Shown here: piece by piece, positions 32,488 to 40,726 of the stretch | How positions within the stretch are numbered: the first letter of the stretch is position 1 | How the letters are laid out: each line of letters opens with the position of its first letter | Assembly: GCA_017619975.1 (NCBI GenBank) | Contig: JAFZRH010000042.1 | Coordinates: forward strand, 1-42,116 | From: Lachnospiraceae bacterium | Lineage (GTDB): Bacteria > Bacillota > Clostridia > Lachnospirales > Lachnospiraceae | Length of the DNA stretch: 42,116 nt | Reading direction: 5' to 3' | Notes under the pieces: generated by a model | The model's database searches: none | What the model was told of the DNA's origin: nothing | Seen by the model: only the letters and a program-made list of their open reading frames with translations | Made by a program: the position numbers and the translations under genes

Positions 32488-34220
32488 ATAACTTTGATCC
32501 TGTCACCGGGGAACCTTTGACCCCGGAAGCCAAGGCAGCCCGGGCGGCTCAGTCCGCCGGAGACTATTCGGCTCCGACGCCGGCTGCCCCCGCCCCGCAG
32601 CCGATCCTTCAGGAGGAAGATCTGCTGCAGGTGAATCCTATGGCAGCAACGGCTCCGAAGCAGAAAAAGCGTTCCAAAGTGCTGCCGATCGCAGTAGGCG
32701 CAGCAGCTGTCGCCGTTGTGGCGGCACTTGTCCTGCTGATCGTTCCGCTGTTCAAATCACCGGTCCGGAAGCTGGTGAACGGTGCCGAAAATACGGTGAA
32801 AGCCCTATGCGCTTCTCCCGTCGGCAACACGCTGACTCAGCTGGAAAAGAGCGGCAGCGCGACCCTGTCCGTTGACCTGAGCAAAAACGAAGAGCTCATG
32901 CAGCTTCTCATGAGGTCCGATATCAAGCTGGATGCGAAGGCCGAGATCGCCATGTTCCTCAAAGAGAAGACCGGCGCCGCTTTATCCATCGATACCGAAC
33001 TGAATGACAAAGATCTGCTGGACGCTCTCGTAGTCGGCACCAAAGACGAGCTGGCCGTTTCCAGTACCGCCCTGTTCTCCAAGACCAATTACGGGGTCAA
33101 TTTGAAAAACATGGCCAAAAATCTGAAGGGTTCCATTTTCGATCCGGAAGAAGGCACGAAGTATGCTCTGCCGGAAGAAATATTCAACGCGCTCGAGAAC
33201 CTCAGCCTGAACGATCTGGAGAAACTGGCCGAAGAAGGCAAGACCGTTCTGGGAAAGGTGTTCGACCAGTTTGTCAGCAGTGTCGAGAAAAACGGCAAGG
33301 TCTCCAAGGGCAGCGAAAAGATCACGATCGGTGAGAAAGAGATCTCCACTTCCACCGTCACGGTCGAACTGGACGGAAAAGCGATCAAAAAGATCGCGAC
33401 GGACGTTCTGGACTTCCTGAAGAAAGACAAGAGTGTCAAGACTTTTATCAACAATATCCGGCAGACCGCCGAAAAGAGTTCGCTCAGCGAGTTCCTCGGG
33501 ATCGATGAAGAGTTTGCGGATGATTTCTACAACTGGGTCGACGAGCAGCGCGATGCCGTTGACGACTGGGAAGAGGATCTGGAAAACGTAACGGTCACCC
33601 TGACCGGGTTCTTAAAGGGCAGCCAGCTGCTGCAGGCCGAAGTCGAATACAAGGAGAACAAAGAAAAAAGCACGCTCCGTGTGACCGTCGGCCCCGATCC
33701 GAAGAATCCGGCAGAGATCACCTTCTATTTCAAAGATCCTTACGGCAGCAAGGAAACGCTCAGCTACAAGGTATCCGTCAACGACAAGAGCAGCTACGAA
33801 GCCAGCTTCAGCGTCAAGGCAGATTCCGAAACACCTTTCAAAGGCAAACTTGTCTGGGACAAGAAAGAAGGCGGCCTGAAGCTCACCGCGGAAGTGCAGC
33901 GCTACTCCTACTACGGCGGTACTTCCACCTCCAAGTACGAGTTGAAAGCCAACATGACCCAGAGCGGCAAGAAGACCGTGATCGCACTGGAGAAACTCAC
34001 TGCGGGAGAAAACACCGTCAGCCTGAAAGGGATCAGCCTGACCCTGGACGGGGGCGCCAAGTTTCCGAGCATCTCCAAGTATACGGACATCCTGACGCTG
34101 GATGAGGATGACTTCGGCGATCTGATCGAGGATCTGCAGAAGAGTCTGCAGGAACTGACCCAGTCTCTGGGACAGAGCGGATCGTCGTCTACTTCGGCTG
34201 TACCGGTACAGGGTTATTAA
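32484..34220 (+). CDS. Membrane-anchored extracytoplasmic protein of ABC operon, unknown family
   Basis: A 578-residue protein: an acidic, Ala/Pro-rich cytoplasmic N-terminus (about 1-60), a basic stop-transfer KQKKRSK, a membrane helix (about 66-90) and an outer part of about 485 residues. The outer part has an alpha/beta N-half (LVNGAENTVKALCASPVGNTL ...) and a repetitive beta-rich C-half with paired strands (TVTLTGFLKGSQLLQAEVEYKENK; KVSVNDKSSYEASFSVKAD), resembling self-repeating outer-surface folds; no named family is recognised. It has one cysteine. It overlaps the ATPase gene by 4 nt, and its stop is followed by the permease start after 10 nt. Its place in the operon suggests a partner or substrate-handling subunit of the exporter. 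Confidence 0.78.
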   Translation: MNNFDPVTGEPLTPEAKAARAAQSAGDYSAPTPAAPAPQPILQEEDLLQVNPMAATAPKQKKRSKVLPIAVGAAAVAVVAALVLLIVPLFKSPVRKLVNGAENTVKALCASPVGNTLTQLEKSGSATLSVDLSKNEELMQLLMRSDIKLDAKAEIAMFLKEKTGAALSIDTELNDKDLLDALVVGTKDELAVSSTALFSKTNYGVNLKNMAKNLKGSIFDPEEGTKYALPEEIFNALENLSLNDLEKLAEEGKTVLGKVFDQFVSSVEKNGKVSKGSEKITIGEKEISTSTVTVELDGKAIKKIATDVLDFLKKDKSVKTFINNIRQTAEKSSLSEFLGIDEEFADDFYNWVDEQRDAVDDWEEDLENVTVTLTGFLKGSQLLQAEVEYKENKEKSTLRVTVGPDPKNPAEITFYFKDPYGSKETLSYKVSVNDKSSYEASFSVKADSETPFKGKLVWDKKEGGLKLTAEVQRYSYYGGTSTSKYELKANMTQSGKKTVIALEKLTAGENTVSLKGISLTLDGGAKFPSISKYTDILTLDEDDFGDLIEDLQKSLQELTQSLGQSGSSSTSAVPVQGY

Positions 34221-34230
34221 GGAGGCCGCT

Positions 34231-35433
34231 TTGAAGCCGATGCTCCGAAGAGACCTGGTACTTTTCAAGCGCGGGCTCATCCCCGCGCTTGTTTTGACTG
34301 TCCTGCTGGCTGCCGCTGCGGCGCTGGCCGGTTTTTCCGTGATGCGCGGCGCTTCCGAAAGCGCCGCGCCGGTCCGGGTCGCCGTGGTGGATGAGGAAGG
34401 CGGCATGGTCAGCCGCTTCTGCATCAATCTCGTCAGCAGTCAAAGCTATATTGCCTCTCTTCTGGACATCGACCGGGTCAGCCGCAAAAAAGCCCTGACC
34501 GGTCTTGAGGACGGCACGTATGCCGCCGTGATCATCCTGCCGGAAGGCTATACCGATCAGATCATGTACGGGTATCAGGGCGAGGGCGAGATCCTGCTCT
34601 CGAAAGGCGCCGCCGCCTCGGCCGAAATCGTTGCCTCCGTAGCGGATTTCGGAGAACGCCTGCTGGCCGCCGGCCAGTACGGCGTCTTTGCCGGAGAGAA
34701 GGTCGTCAAGGCCGCCGGTCTTTCCCGGGAAGTCTACGACGACTTTCTGGACCGCAGCAATTTAGAGCTTCTGGACGCGGCCGTCAATCTGTACGATACC
34801 GGCTCGGAAGACATTCTGACCGCCTACGACGGGACCGGCCTTTCCGTGGGAGCGTACTATGCCGTCACCTGGCTGAGTCTTTTCCTGCTGGTCAGCGGTC
34901 TTTTCTTCACAGCTTTGTATACGGCGGACAACAGCCGGGCGCTGCTGACCCGCCTGTTCAGCGAAGGGATCCGTCCGGCGGAGTATCTTGCCGGCAAACT
35001 GCTCTGGCCGCTGCTTTTCCGTCTTCCTCTTTTTGCGCTTCTGCTTCTGGGCCTTTCCCGCCTGCTGCCGCTTCAGCTGAGTGCCGGCGCTTTGCTGAGC
35101 ACGCTCGGAAGCGTCCTGCTGGCGGCCGGACTGATCAGCTTTTCCGCGGCTGCCCTGGCCTCCCGCAAGGGCTGGGCGGGACTGCTCCTCGGAATCGCGG
35201 CCACCGGACTATTCCTCTGCGGCGGATTGATCCCCCGCAGCTTTCTGCCGTCCTGGCTGAGCCGATTGGGTGATCTTACGCCTTCCGGCGCGGTCGCCGG
35301 TCTTCTGCGGCCTCTCTTCGGCGGGCGGCTGCCTCTTCCTTCTCTGCTGGCCGGTCTTATTTATCTCGGACTGGCACTTTTCTTCGCGCTGCATCATCTG
35401 CGCGCGATGCCGGGAAAGGGGGAAGACGCATGA
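34231..35433 (+). CDS. ABC-2 type permease subunit 1
   Basis: A 400-residue membrane protein with one N-terminal helix, an extracytoplasmic loop of about 160 residues (SAAPVRVAVVDEEGGMVSR onward) and about five further helices, the layout of YhgE/ABC-2 type permeases. The start is a TTG at 34231, 5 nt after GGAGG; an ATG three codons later is too far from it. It overlaps the next gene by 4 nt (ATGA). It is likely half of the exporter's membrane channel. Confidence 0.85.
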   Translation: MKPMLRRDLVLFKRGLIPALVLTVLLAAAAALAGFSVMRGASESAAPVRVAVVDEEGGMVSRFCINLVSSQSYIASLLDIDRVSRKKALTGLEDGTYAAVIILPEGYTDQIMYGYQGEGEILLSKGAAASAEIVASVADFGERLLAAGQYGVFAGEKVVKAAGLSREVYDDFLDRSNLELLDAAVNLYDTGSEDILTAYDGTGLSVGAYYAVTWLSLFLLVSGLFFTALYTADNSRALLTRLFSEGIRPAEYLAGKLLWPLLFRLPLFALLLLGLSRLLPLQLSAGALLSTLGSVLLAAGLISFSAAALASRKGWAGLLLGIAATGLFLCGGLIPRSFLPSWLSRLGDLTPSGAVAGLLRPLFGGRLPLPSLLAGLIYLGLALFFALHHLRAMPGKGEDA

Positions 35434-36425
35434 AGATCCTGCTCTTTGCCCTGAAAAAAACAGGCAAAACGCCTGTCTACTGGATCTTTTTTGCCGCGGT
35501 GCTGCTGATGCCTCCGCTCTTCTTTGCGGCCGGAAAACAAACGGCCGTCCCGCCGGCCGGCTGTGTCCTCGAGGATAAGTCCGATCCGGAAGCCGTCCGC
35601 ATCGCGTCCTATCTGGAAGGCTCCGGTTTTCTGATCTGTCAGGACCGCGAGCAGCTCAGTCAGGATGTCGCCGCCGGCGTTCTGGACGCGGGGATAGTGA
35701 TCCCCGAAGGTCTGCAGGCGCAGCTGGAACGCGGACAATTCGAAAACTGTCTGATCTTTGTCAGCAGTCCCACTTCGGCCTTCCCCGATCTGTGGAAGGA
35801 GCACGCCATGTCCGCGCTCTTTGCCGTCTGCGCGCCGTATATCTCGGCGGAGATCCTGGAAGAGGCCGGCGTTCCGCGGGAAACACTGTTTGAGGCTTAC
35901 CGCGCCTACATGGACGCCGGCAAGCTTTTCACCTTCCGTCTTACAACCGCGGACGGCCCCTTCCTGGTAAGCCGGGACCGCAGTGAGCGCTTCTTCCTTT
36001 TCGCGCTGGCACTTCTTCTCTTCTTAAGCAGCTGGTTCTGCATTGCTTCCCCGCTGGCGGACGCCGTTCGTCTGATGCGTCCCCGCATCGGACGCGGAAA
36101 AGCCTTTGTTTCTCTCTATCTGCCGGGGCTTCTGCTTCGTTTTCTGGGACTGCTCGCGGCGGCGGAGACCGCCTGTCTGCTGGCCGGTGAAGGAAAACTG
36201 ATGCTGCCGGCAGCCGTCTATCTGCTTCTTCTGCAGCTCTTCTCGCTGTTTCTGGCACTGCTGCCGGGAAACAACTGGAAGGATACGCTGCTCTTCTTCC
36301 TGGCGGTGTTTTCTCTGGCGCTTTGTCCGGTTTATCTGGATCTGTCCCTGCTCCTGCCGCCGGTCAAAACGCTTCGTCCTTTCATACCGCCCTTCTGGCT
36401 TTGGATCTTAGCAGGAATGATTTAA
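35430..36425 (+). CDS. ABC-2 type permease subunit 2
   Basis: A 331-residue membrane protein with the same plan as its neighbour: an N-terminal helix (16-36), an outer loop (VPPAGCVLEDKSDPEAVRI onward) and about six C-terminal helices. It shares little sequence with subunit 1 but the same topology, so the two probably pair as a heterodimer. The ATG overlaps the previous stop. The last gene of the operon, followed by a GC-rich hairpin. Confidence 0.83.
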   Translation: MKILLFALKKTGKTPVYWIFFAAVLLMPPLFFAAGKQTAVPPAGCVLEDKSDPEAVRIASYLEGSGFLICQDREQLSQDVAAGVLDAGIVIPEGLQAQLERGQFENCLIFVSSPTSAFPDLWKEHAMSALFAVCAPYISAEILEEAGVPRETLFEAYRAYMDAGKLFTFRLTTADGPFLVSRDRSERFFLFALALLLFLSSWFCIASPLADAVRLMRPRIGRGKAFVSLYLPGLLLRFLGLLAAAETACLLAGEGKLMLPAAVYLLLLQLFSLFLALLPGNNWKDTLLFFLAVFSLALCPVYLDLSLLLPPVKTLRPFIPPFWLWILAGMI

Positions 36426-36448
36426 CGAACCACCGGGAAACAAAAGGT

Positions 36449-36477
36449 GGGCGGCAGATCCCAGCAATCTGCCGCCC
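36449..36477 (+). terminator. GC-rich hairpin after the ABC-2 operon
   Basis: GGGCGGCAGAT and ATCTGCCGCCC form an 11-bp stem around a 7-nt loop, 24 nt after the last stop. It lacks a clear T tract, so termination strength is uncertain. Confidence 0.6.
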
Positions 36478-36656
36478 GATGAAGATATAATGAAGAAGGA
36501 GGGGTGCTGCCTAATGCAGCTGCAATTATGAAAAAACTTACCGTCTGGCTATATAGTACAGGATGAAAATGTCAAAAAATCGGGCTCTTCGTAAAACCTT
36601 TTAAGAAAGATTATGAAAAAAAAATGACATCTCTGAAAGCAGCAGGCCGGAAACTC

Positions 36657-36685
36657 TTGACAGAAGGGAGCAACATCATTAATAT
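36657..36685 (+). promoter_or_regulatory. Promoter of the sugar ABC importer
   Basis: TTGACA at 36657-36662 and TAATAT at 36680-36685 are 17 bp apart, 48 nt before the ATG of the binding protein. Confidence 0.75.
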
Positions 36686-36733
36686 TATTTTATCTGGTTG
36701 ATCGTAAACCAAATTATTTACGGAGGTAGAATT

Positions 36734-37840
36734 ATGAAAAAAGTATTGGCCTTTGTCATGGCTGTACTCCTGGTTCTGTCCCTTGTCGCCTGCGGCAGCA
36801 ACACGGACACCGGGAAAAAGGGCGACCTGATCGGCATCGTTCTTCCTACGAAGGAAGAGACCTATTGGCTGGGATGCCAGAAGTATCTGGAGCAGGAACT
36901 GAAAGATTACAATTACGAGATCCTGTACTCTCAGGGCAACTCCGCGACGGAAAAAACCAACGTGGAAACATTCATTAATAAGAAGGCCAAATATCTGGTT
37001 TACTGCGCGTTCGACGCGGAAGCCGCTGCTTCCACCGCTGAGGCCGCAAAGAACGCAGGTCTGACGGTCATCTGCTATGACCGCCTGATCACCAACACCG
37101 ACGCCGTCGATTATTACGTAACGTTCGATTCCAAGGCGGTCGGCCGCGCTCAGGCCAAATACCTCATCGAGCAGGCCGGCGGAAAGAAGGGAATCAACCT
37201 CTATATGTACTGCGGCGCTCTGACCGACAATAACTCCGTTCTTTTCTTCGAAGGCGTTTGGGAAGTCCTGCAGCCGGCACTGGCTGACGGCACCTTCACC
37301 GTTCGCAACTGCGATAAGGCGATCGAGCTGAAAGACGTCGCGAACCCGACCCGTGATCAGCTCGTTTCCGTCATGCAGACCATCGACACCGAGTGGAGCA
37401 TGCCCACCTGCAAGAGCCTGGCAGAAGCGCATCTTGGCGCTGTCGGCAAGGAAGCAAAGGGCGACGTGTTCGTACTTGGTCCGCAGGACGACGACTGCGC
37501 CCGCGCCCTTTCCGACGCGTTCCATGCGGACGCCGACGTAACCAGCGTTGTGGTGACCGGTGCGGACGGCACGGAAGGCTCTGTGCAGTATATCATTGAC
37601 GGTCTTCAGTCCATGACCGTGTTCAAAGACACCGTGAACCTGGCGAAGGGCGTCAAAGCGATCGTTGATGCGCTGGTTGCCGGAAAGAAGCCGGAAACCA
37701 ACAGCAGCTACAACAACGGCAAGAAAGACATTCCTTCCATTCAGGCGGACGTTGTGACGGTTACGGCCGACAATATCGCTGCGGTATTCTTTGATACCGG
37801 CATCTACGACGGATCCAAGTATACCGGCTGGAAGAAATAA
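36734..37840 (+). CDS. Sugar ABC transporter substrate-binding lipoprotein (ChvE-like)
   Basis: A 368-residue periplasmic-binding-protein-like lipoprotein. The signal MKKVLAFVMAVLLVLSLVAC gives lipidated Cys20. The mature part has the type I PBP fold: IGIVLPTKEETYWLG, ICYDRLITNTDAVDYYVTFD and LAKGVKAIVDALVAGKKPE. The RLI.NTDAVDYYV.FD stretch is typical of the ChvE / multiple-monosaccharide group (xylose, arabinose, glucose, galactose). The ATG at 36734 follows GGAGG. It heads an operon with an ATPase and a permease; a hairpin with T tract after it would lower expression of the downstream genes relative to the binding protein. Confidence 0.92.
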   Translation: MKKVLAFVMAVLLVLSLVACGSNTDTGKKGDLIGIVLPTKEETYWLGCQKYLEQELKDYNYEILYSQGNSATEKTNVETFINKKAKYLVYCAFDAEAAASTAEAAKNAGLTVICYDRLITNTDAVDYYVTFDSKAVGRAQAKYLIEQAGGKKGINLYMYCGALTDNNSVLFFEGVWEVLQPALADGTFTVRNCDKAIELKDVANPTRDQLVSVMQTIDTEWSMPTCKSLAEAHLGAVGKEAKGDVFVLGPQDDDCARALSDAFHADADVTSVVVTGADGTEGSVQYIIDGLQSMTVFKDTVNLAKGVKAIVDALVAGKKPETNSSYNNGKKDIPSIQADVVTVTADNIAAVFFDTGIYDGSKYTGWKK

Positions 37841-37855
37841 TCCCGGCTGATTGGG

Positions 37856-37890
37856 AAAGGGGCATACTGTGTACCGTATGCCCCTTTTTT
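37856..37890 (+). terminator. Partial terminator between binding protein and ATPase genes
   Basis: GGGGCATAC and GTATGCCCC form a 9-bp stem around TGTGTACC and are followed by TTTTTT. Between a binding-protein gene and its transporter genes this usually sets a higher level of the binding protein. Confidence 0.8.
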
Positions 37891-37924
37891 GGTAAGACGC
37901 TTTAGTCAAAGGAGTATTCTTACA

Positions 37925-39457
37925 GTGAGCGAATATATTTTGGAAATGCGCGGCATTACCAAAACCTTCCCCGGCGTCAAGGCCCTGGACAACGTGAATT
38001 TTTCCGTTCGAAAAGGGGAGATCCACTGTCTTGTCGGAGAAAACGGCGCGGGGAAGTCCACTTTGATGAAGGTTCTCTCCGGTATTCATGAGTACGGGAC
38101 CTATGAGGGCGACATCGTTCTGGATGGCGAAGTGATGAAGTTTCATACGATCCGCGCCAGTGAAAAAGCGGGGATCGCCATCATCAACCAGGAACTGGCG
38201 CTGATCCCGGAACTCAGCGTGGCGGAGAATATTTTCTTTGGCCGGGAGATCCTGAAGAACGGCTTCATGGATTGGAACGAGACCAACGCGCGCGCAGCAA
38301 AATACCTGGACATGGTGCGCCTGAACGTCAACCCGCAGCTGCCGATCCGGGAACTAAGGGTGGGCAGTCAGCAGCTGGTGGAGATCGCGAAGGCATTATC
38401 GAAGGATGCAAGACTTCTGATCCTGGATGAGCCGACCTCCTCCTTAAATGAAGAGGACAGCGCGAACCTGCTGAATCTTCTCCGGGAACTGAAAAAGAAG
38501 GGCGTGACCATCGTCATGATTTCCCACCGCCTGAAAGAAGTGGTGGAGATCGCCGACTCCGTGACCGTCCTCCGCGACGGAGCCACGGTCTGCTCGATGG
38601 ACCAGGCTAACGTGACGGAGCAGAAGCTCATCAGCAACATGGTCGGGCGGGAACTCGGGACGATCTATCCCACCCGTTCCGCTTCTCACAAGATCGGCGA
38701 CGTGCGGCTGGAAGTAAAAAACTGGTCTGTCACGGACACCAAGCTGGAGCGGCAGATCCTGAAAGATATCAATCTCAACGTCAGAAAAGGCGAGATTGTC
38801 GGGCTTGCCGGACTCATGGGCGCCGGCCGGACCGAATTTGCTCTCAGCCTGTTCGGCAACACGCCGGGCTATAAACTGAACTCCGGCACGATCGAACTGG
38901 ACGGCGAAAAAGTCCGGTTCCGCTCCCCCAGGGACGCAATCAAAAAGGGCGTTGCCTACGCCACCGAAGACCGCAAGAAAAACGGCCTGGTACTGATCCA
39001 GGACGTAAAATTCAATATCACTTTCGCGGACCTTAATCGGATCATCGACTTCGGCATCATCAACGGCAGCAAGGAAATCGTGGAAGCCGACCAGATGAAG
39101 ACCGACATCAATATCAAAACCCCGTCCATTCTGCAGCTCGCCCGGAACCTATCCGGCGGCAATCAGCAAAAAACGGTACTCGCAAAGTGGATCTTTGCAA
39201 GACCGAACGTTCTGATTCTGGACGAGCCCACCAGGGGCATCGACGTCGGCGCCAAGCATGAAATCTACACGCTCATGAATAAGATGGTGGAGGAAGGCAT
39301 GTCCATCATCATGATCTCCTCGGAACTCTTGGAGATCATCGGCATGAGCGATCGGATCTACGTCATGCATGAGGGCATGATTACAGGTGAACTGAGCGCT
39401 GAAGAAGCCACGGAAGAAGCCATCATGCGGCTGGCTACGAATACGGAGGAAAACTGA
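37925..39457 (+). CDS. Sugar ABC transporter ATP-binding protein, two NBDs
   Basis: A 510-residue ATPase with two nucleotide-binding domains, as in RbsA/XylG/MglA/GguA. NBD1 has GENGAGKSTLMK, VGSQQLVEIAKALS and LLILDEPTSSL; NBD2 has the degenerate Walker A region LAGLMGAGRTEFALSLFG, LSGGNQQKTVLAKWI and LILDEPTRGID. The start is the GTG at 37925 (VSEYILEMRGITK), with AAAGGAG 10 nt before it; an upstream TTG lies inside the terminator. Together with the ChvE-like protein and permease it forms a monosaccharide importer of the multiple-sugar (GguAB/XylFGH-like) group. Confidence 0.93.
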   Translation: MSEYILEMRGITKTFPGVKALDNVNFSVRKGEIHCLVGENGAGKSTLMKVLSGIHEYGTYEGDIVLDGEVMKFHTIRASEKAGIAIINQELALIPELSVAENIFFGREILKNGFMDWNETNARAAKYLDMVRLNVNPQLPIRELRVGSQQLVEIAKALSKDARLLILDEPTSSLNEEDSANLLNLLRELKKKGVTIVMISHRLKEVVEIADSVTVLRDGATVCSMDQANVTEQKLISNMVGRELGTIYPTRSASHKIGDVRLEVKNWSVTDTKLERQILKDINLNVRKGEIVGLAGLMGAGRTEFALSLFGNTPGYKLNSGTIELDGEKVRFRSPRDAIKKGVAYATEDRKKNGLVLIQDVKFNITFADLNRIIDFGIINGSKEIVEADQMKTDINIKTPSILQLARNLSGGNQQKTVLAKWIFARPNVLILDEPTRGIDVGAKHEIYTLMNKMVEEGMSIIMISSELLEIIGMSDRIYVMHEGMITGELSAEEATEEAIMRLATNTEEN

Positions 39458-39458
39458 T

Positions 39459-40655
39459 ATGCAGGAAAAGAACAGAAACGCCGTGCTGACAGGCATCAGC
39501 AAAGTGGCAAAAAACTATGCCATGTATATCGCGCTCGGCGTCATATTCATCGTTTTTCAGATTCTCAGCGGAGGCCTGTTCCTCACTGCTTACAACTTTA
39601 CCAACCTGGTCAACCAGACCGGATACATTGCCGTATTGGCGGTGGGCATGACCCTGGTGCTGATCATCTGCCAGATCGACCTTTCCGTAGGTTTCCTGAC
39701 GGGCTTCCTCGGCGCGTGTACGGCAAGACTTCTGCTCCTCGGCGTTCCGATCCCGCTGACGATCCTGATCGTCGTTCTCTTCGGCGCCTCCCTCGGTCTG
39801 CTGCAGGGATTCATTATCGGTAAGATCGGCGTGCCTGCCTTCGTGACCACGCTGGCCGGTGAATTCGCCTTCCGCGGACTGTTGACGCTGATCACGCAGG
39901 ATATCGGAACCATCAACGTCACGAACAAAACGTTCAAGGGCATTTCCCAGGGCTTCCTGCCGGCACTGTTCACGATCAAAATCGGCGGCACCGAATTCCA
40001 CGGATTGTCGCTGATCATCGGCATTCTGGCCGTCGCCGCCGTCGTCTTCCTCAATCTCCGCAAGCGGAAAGAAATGAAGAAGTACAATCTGGAGACCGGC
40101 TCCGTTCCCGTCATGATCATCCGCATCCTCTTCTTCTCCGGCCTCATCATGGCGCTGGTGATCCTGCTGGCCAGCTTCCAGGGCATTTCCTGGACGGTCG
40201 TCATCGTGGCGGTGATCACGGCGGCCTATCATTTCGTTCTGAACAAAACGAAGATCGGCCGTCATATCTACGGCATGGGCGGCAACGTGGAAGCGGCAAA
40301 ACTGTCCGGCGTGAACATCCGGAAAGTACTGATCGGCGTCTTTGTTTCCATGGGCGCCATGGCCGCTTTATCCGGCGTGATGATCACGTCCCGGATGGGC
40401 TGCGCGCAGCCTACCACCGGTACCGGTTATGAGCTGGACGCCATTGCTTCCTGCTACATCGGCGGCGTATCCACGAGCGGCGGCGTAGGCCGGGTCATCA
40501 ATTCCGTGGTCGGCTCCTTCGTTATCATGTCCCTGATCAACGGCCTGAACCTGATCGGCGTGGGAATTTCCTACCAGTACCTGATCAAGGGCATCATCTT
40601 TGTCGTTGCCGTTGCCATCGACGTTCGCGGCCGCGGCCGTAAAGCGCTCGGCTGA
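39459..40655 (+). CDS. Sugar ABC transporter permease (GguB/XylH-like)
   Basis: A 398-residue inner-membrane protein with about ten helices and the family features ICQIDLSVGFLTG, IGKIGVPAFVTTLAG and TGTGYELDAIASCYIGGVSTSGGVG. Such length with an extra loop (about 165-225) is typical of the XylH/GguB branch rather than RbsC (about 320 residues). The ATG at 39459 overlaps the end of the ATPase operon by a 1-nt gap, with GGAGG upstream. It is the last gene of the importer operon. Confidence 0.92.
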   Translation: MQEKNRNAVLTGISKVAKNYAMYIALGVIFIVFQILSGGLFLTAYNFTNLVNQTGYIAVLAVGMTLVLIICQIDLSVGFLTGFLGACTARLLLLGVPIPLTILIVVLFGASLGLLQGFIIGKIGVPAFVTTLAGEFAFRGLLTLITQDIGTINVTNKTFKGISQGFLPALFTIKIGGTEFHGLSLIIGILAVAAVVFLNLRKRKEMKKYNLETGSVPVMIIRILFFSGLIMALVILLASFQGISWTVVIVAVITAAYHFVLNKTKIGRHIYGMGGNVEAAKLSGVNIRKVLIGVFVSMGAMAALSGVMITSRMGCAQPTTGTGYELDAIASCYIGGVSTSGGVGRVINSVVGSFVIMSLINGLNLIGVGISYQYLIKGIIFVVAVAIDVRGRGRKALG

Positions 40656-40679
40656 TCGAAGAACGGAACGCAACAAAAC

Positions 40680-40713
40680 AGACCTCCCCAAAGCGGGGAG
40701 GTCTTTCTGTTTT
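40680..40713. terminator. Bidirectional intrinsic terminator
   Basis: GACCTCCCC, loop AAAGC, GGGGAGGTC is followed by TTTCTGTTTT and preceded by AAAACA. It lies between the convergent sugar permease and proS genes. Confidence 0.85.
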
Positions 40714-40726
40714 CGGGAGCTTTGGA

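Larger units (their letters stand above)
36426..36733 (+). other. 308-nt intergenic region: hairpin, short frames, promoter
   Basis: It holds, in order, a GC-rich hairpin at 36449-36477, a TATAAT-like box at 36486-36491 without a good -35, an AAGGAGGGG sequence followed by very short frames (MQLQL; MKKLTVWLYSTG at 36529-36567), and the promoter at 36657-36685. TGGTT-gatcgta-AACCA at 36697-36713 is a small inverted repeat just downstream of that promoter, a possible operator. None of the short frames has support beyond the start codon. Confidence 0.55.

Noticed and set aside
36611-38146. Long minus-strand frame across the sugar-binding protein and ATPase genes
   Set aside because: Antisense to two genes with strong motifs; no start context and no recognisable product.
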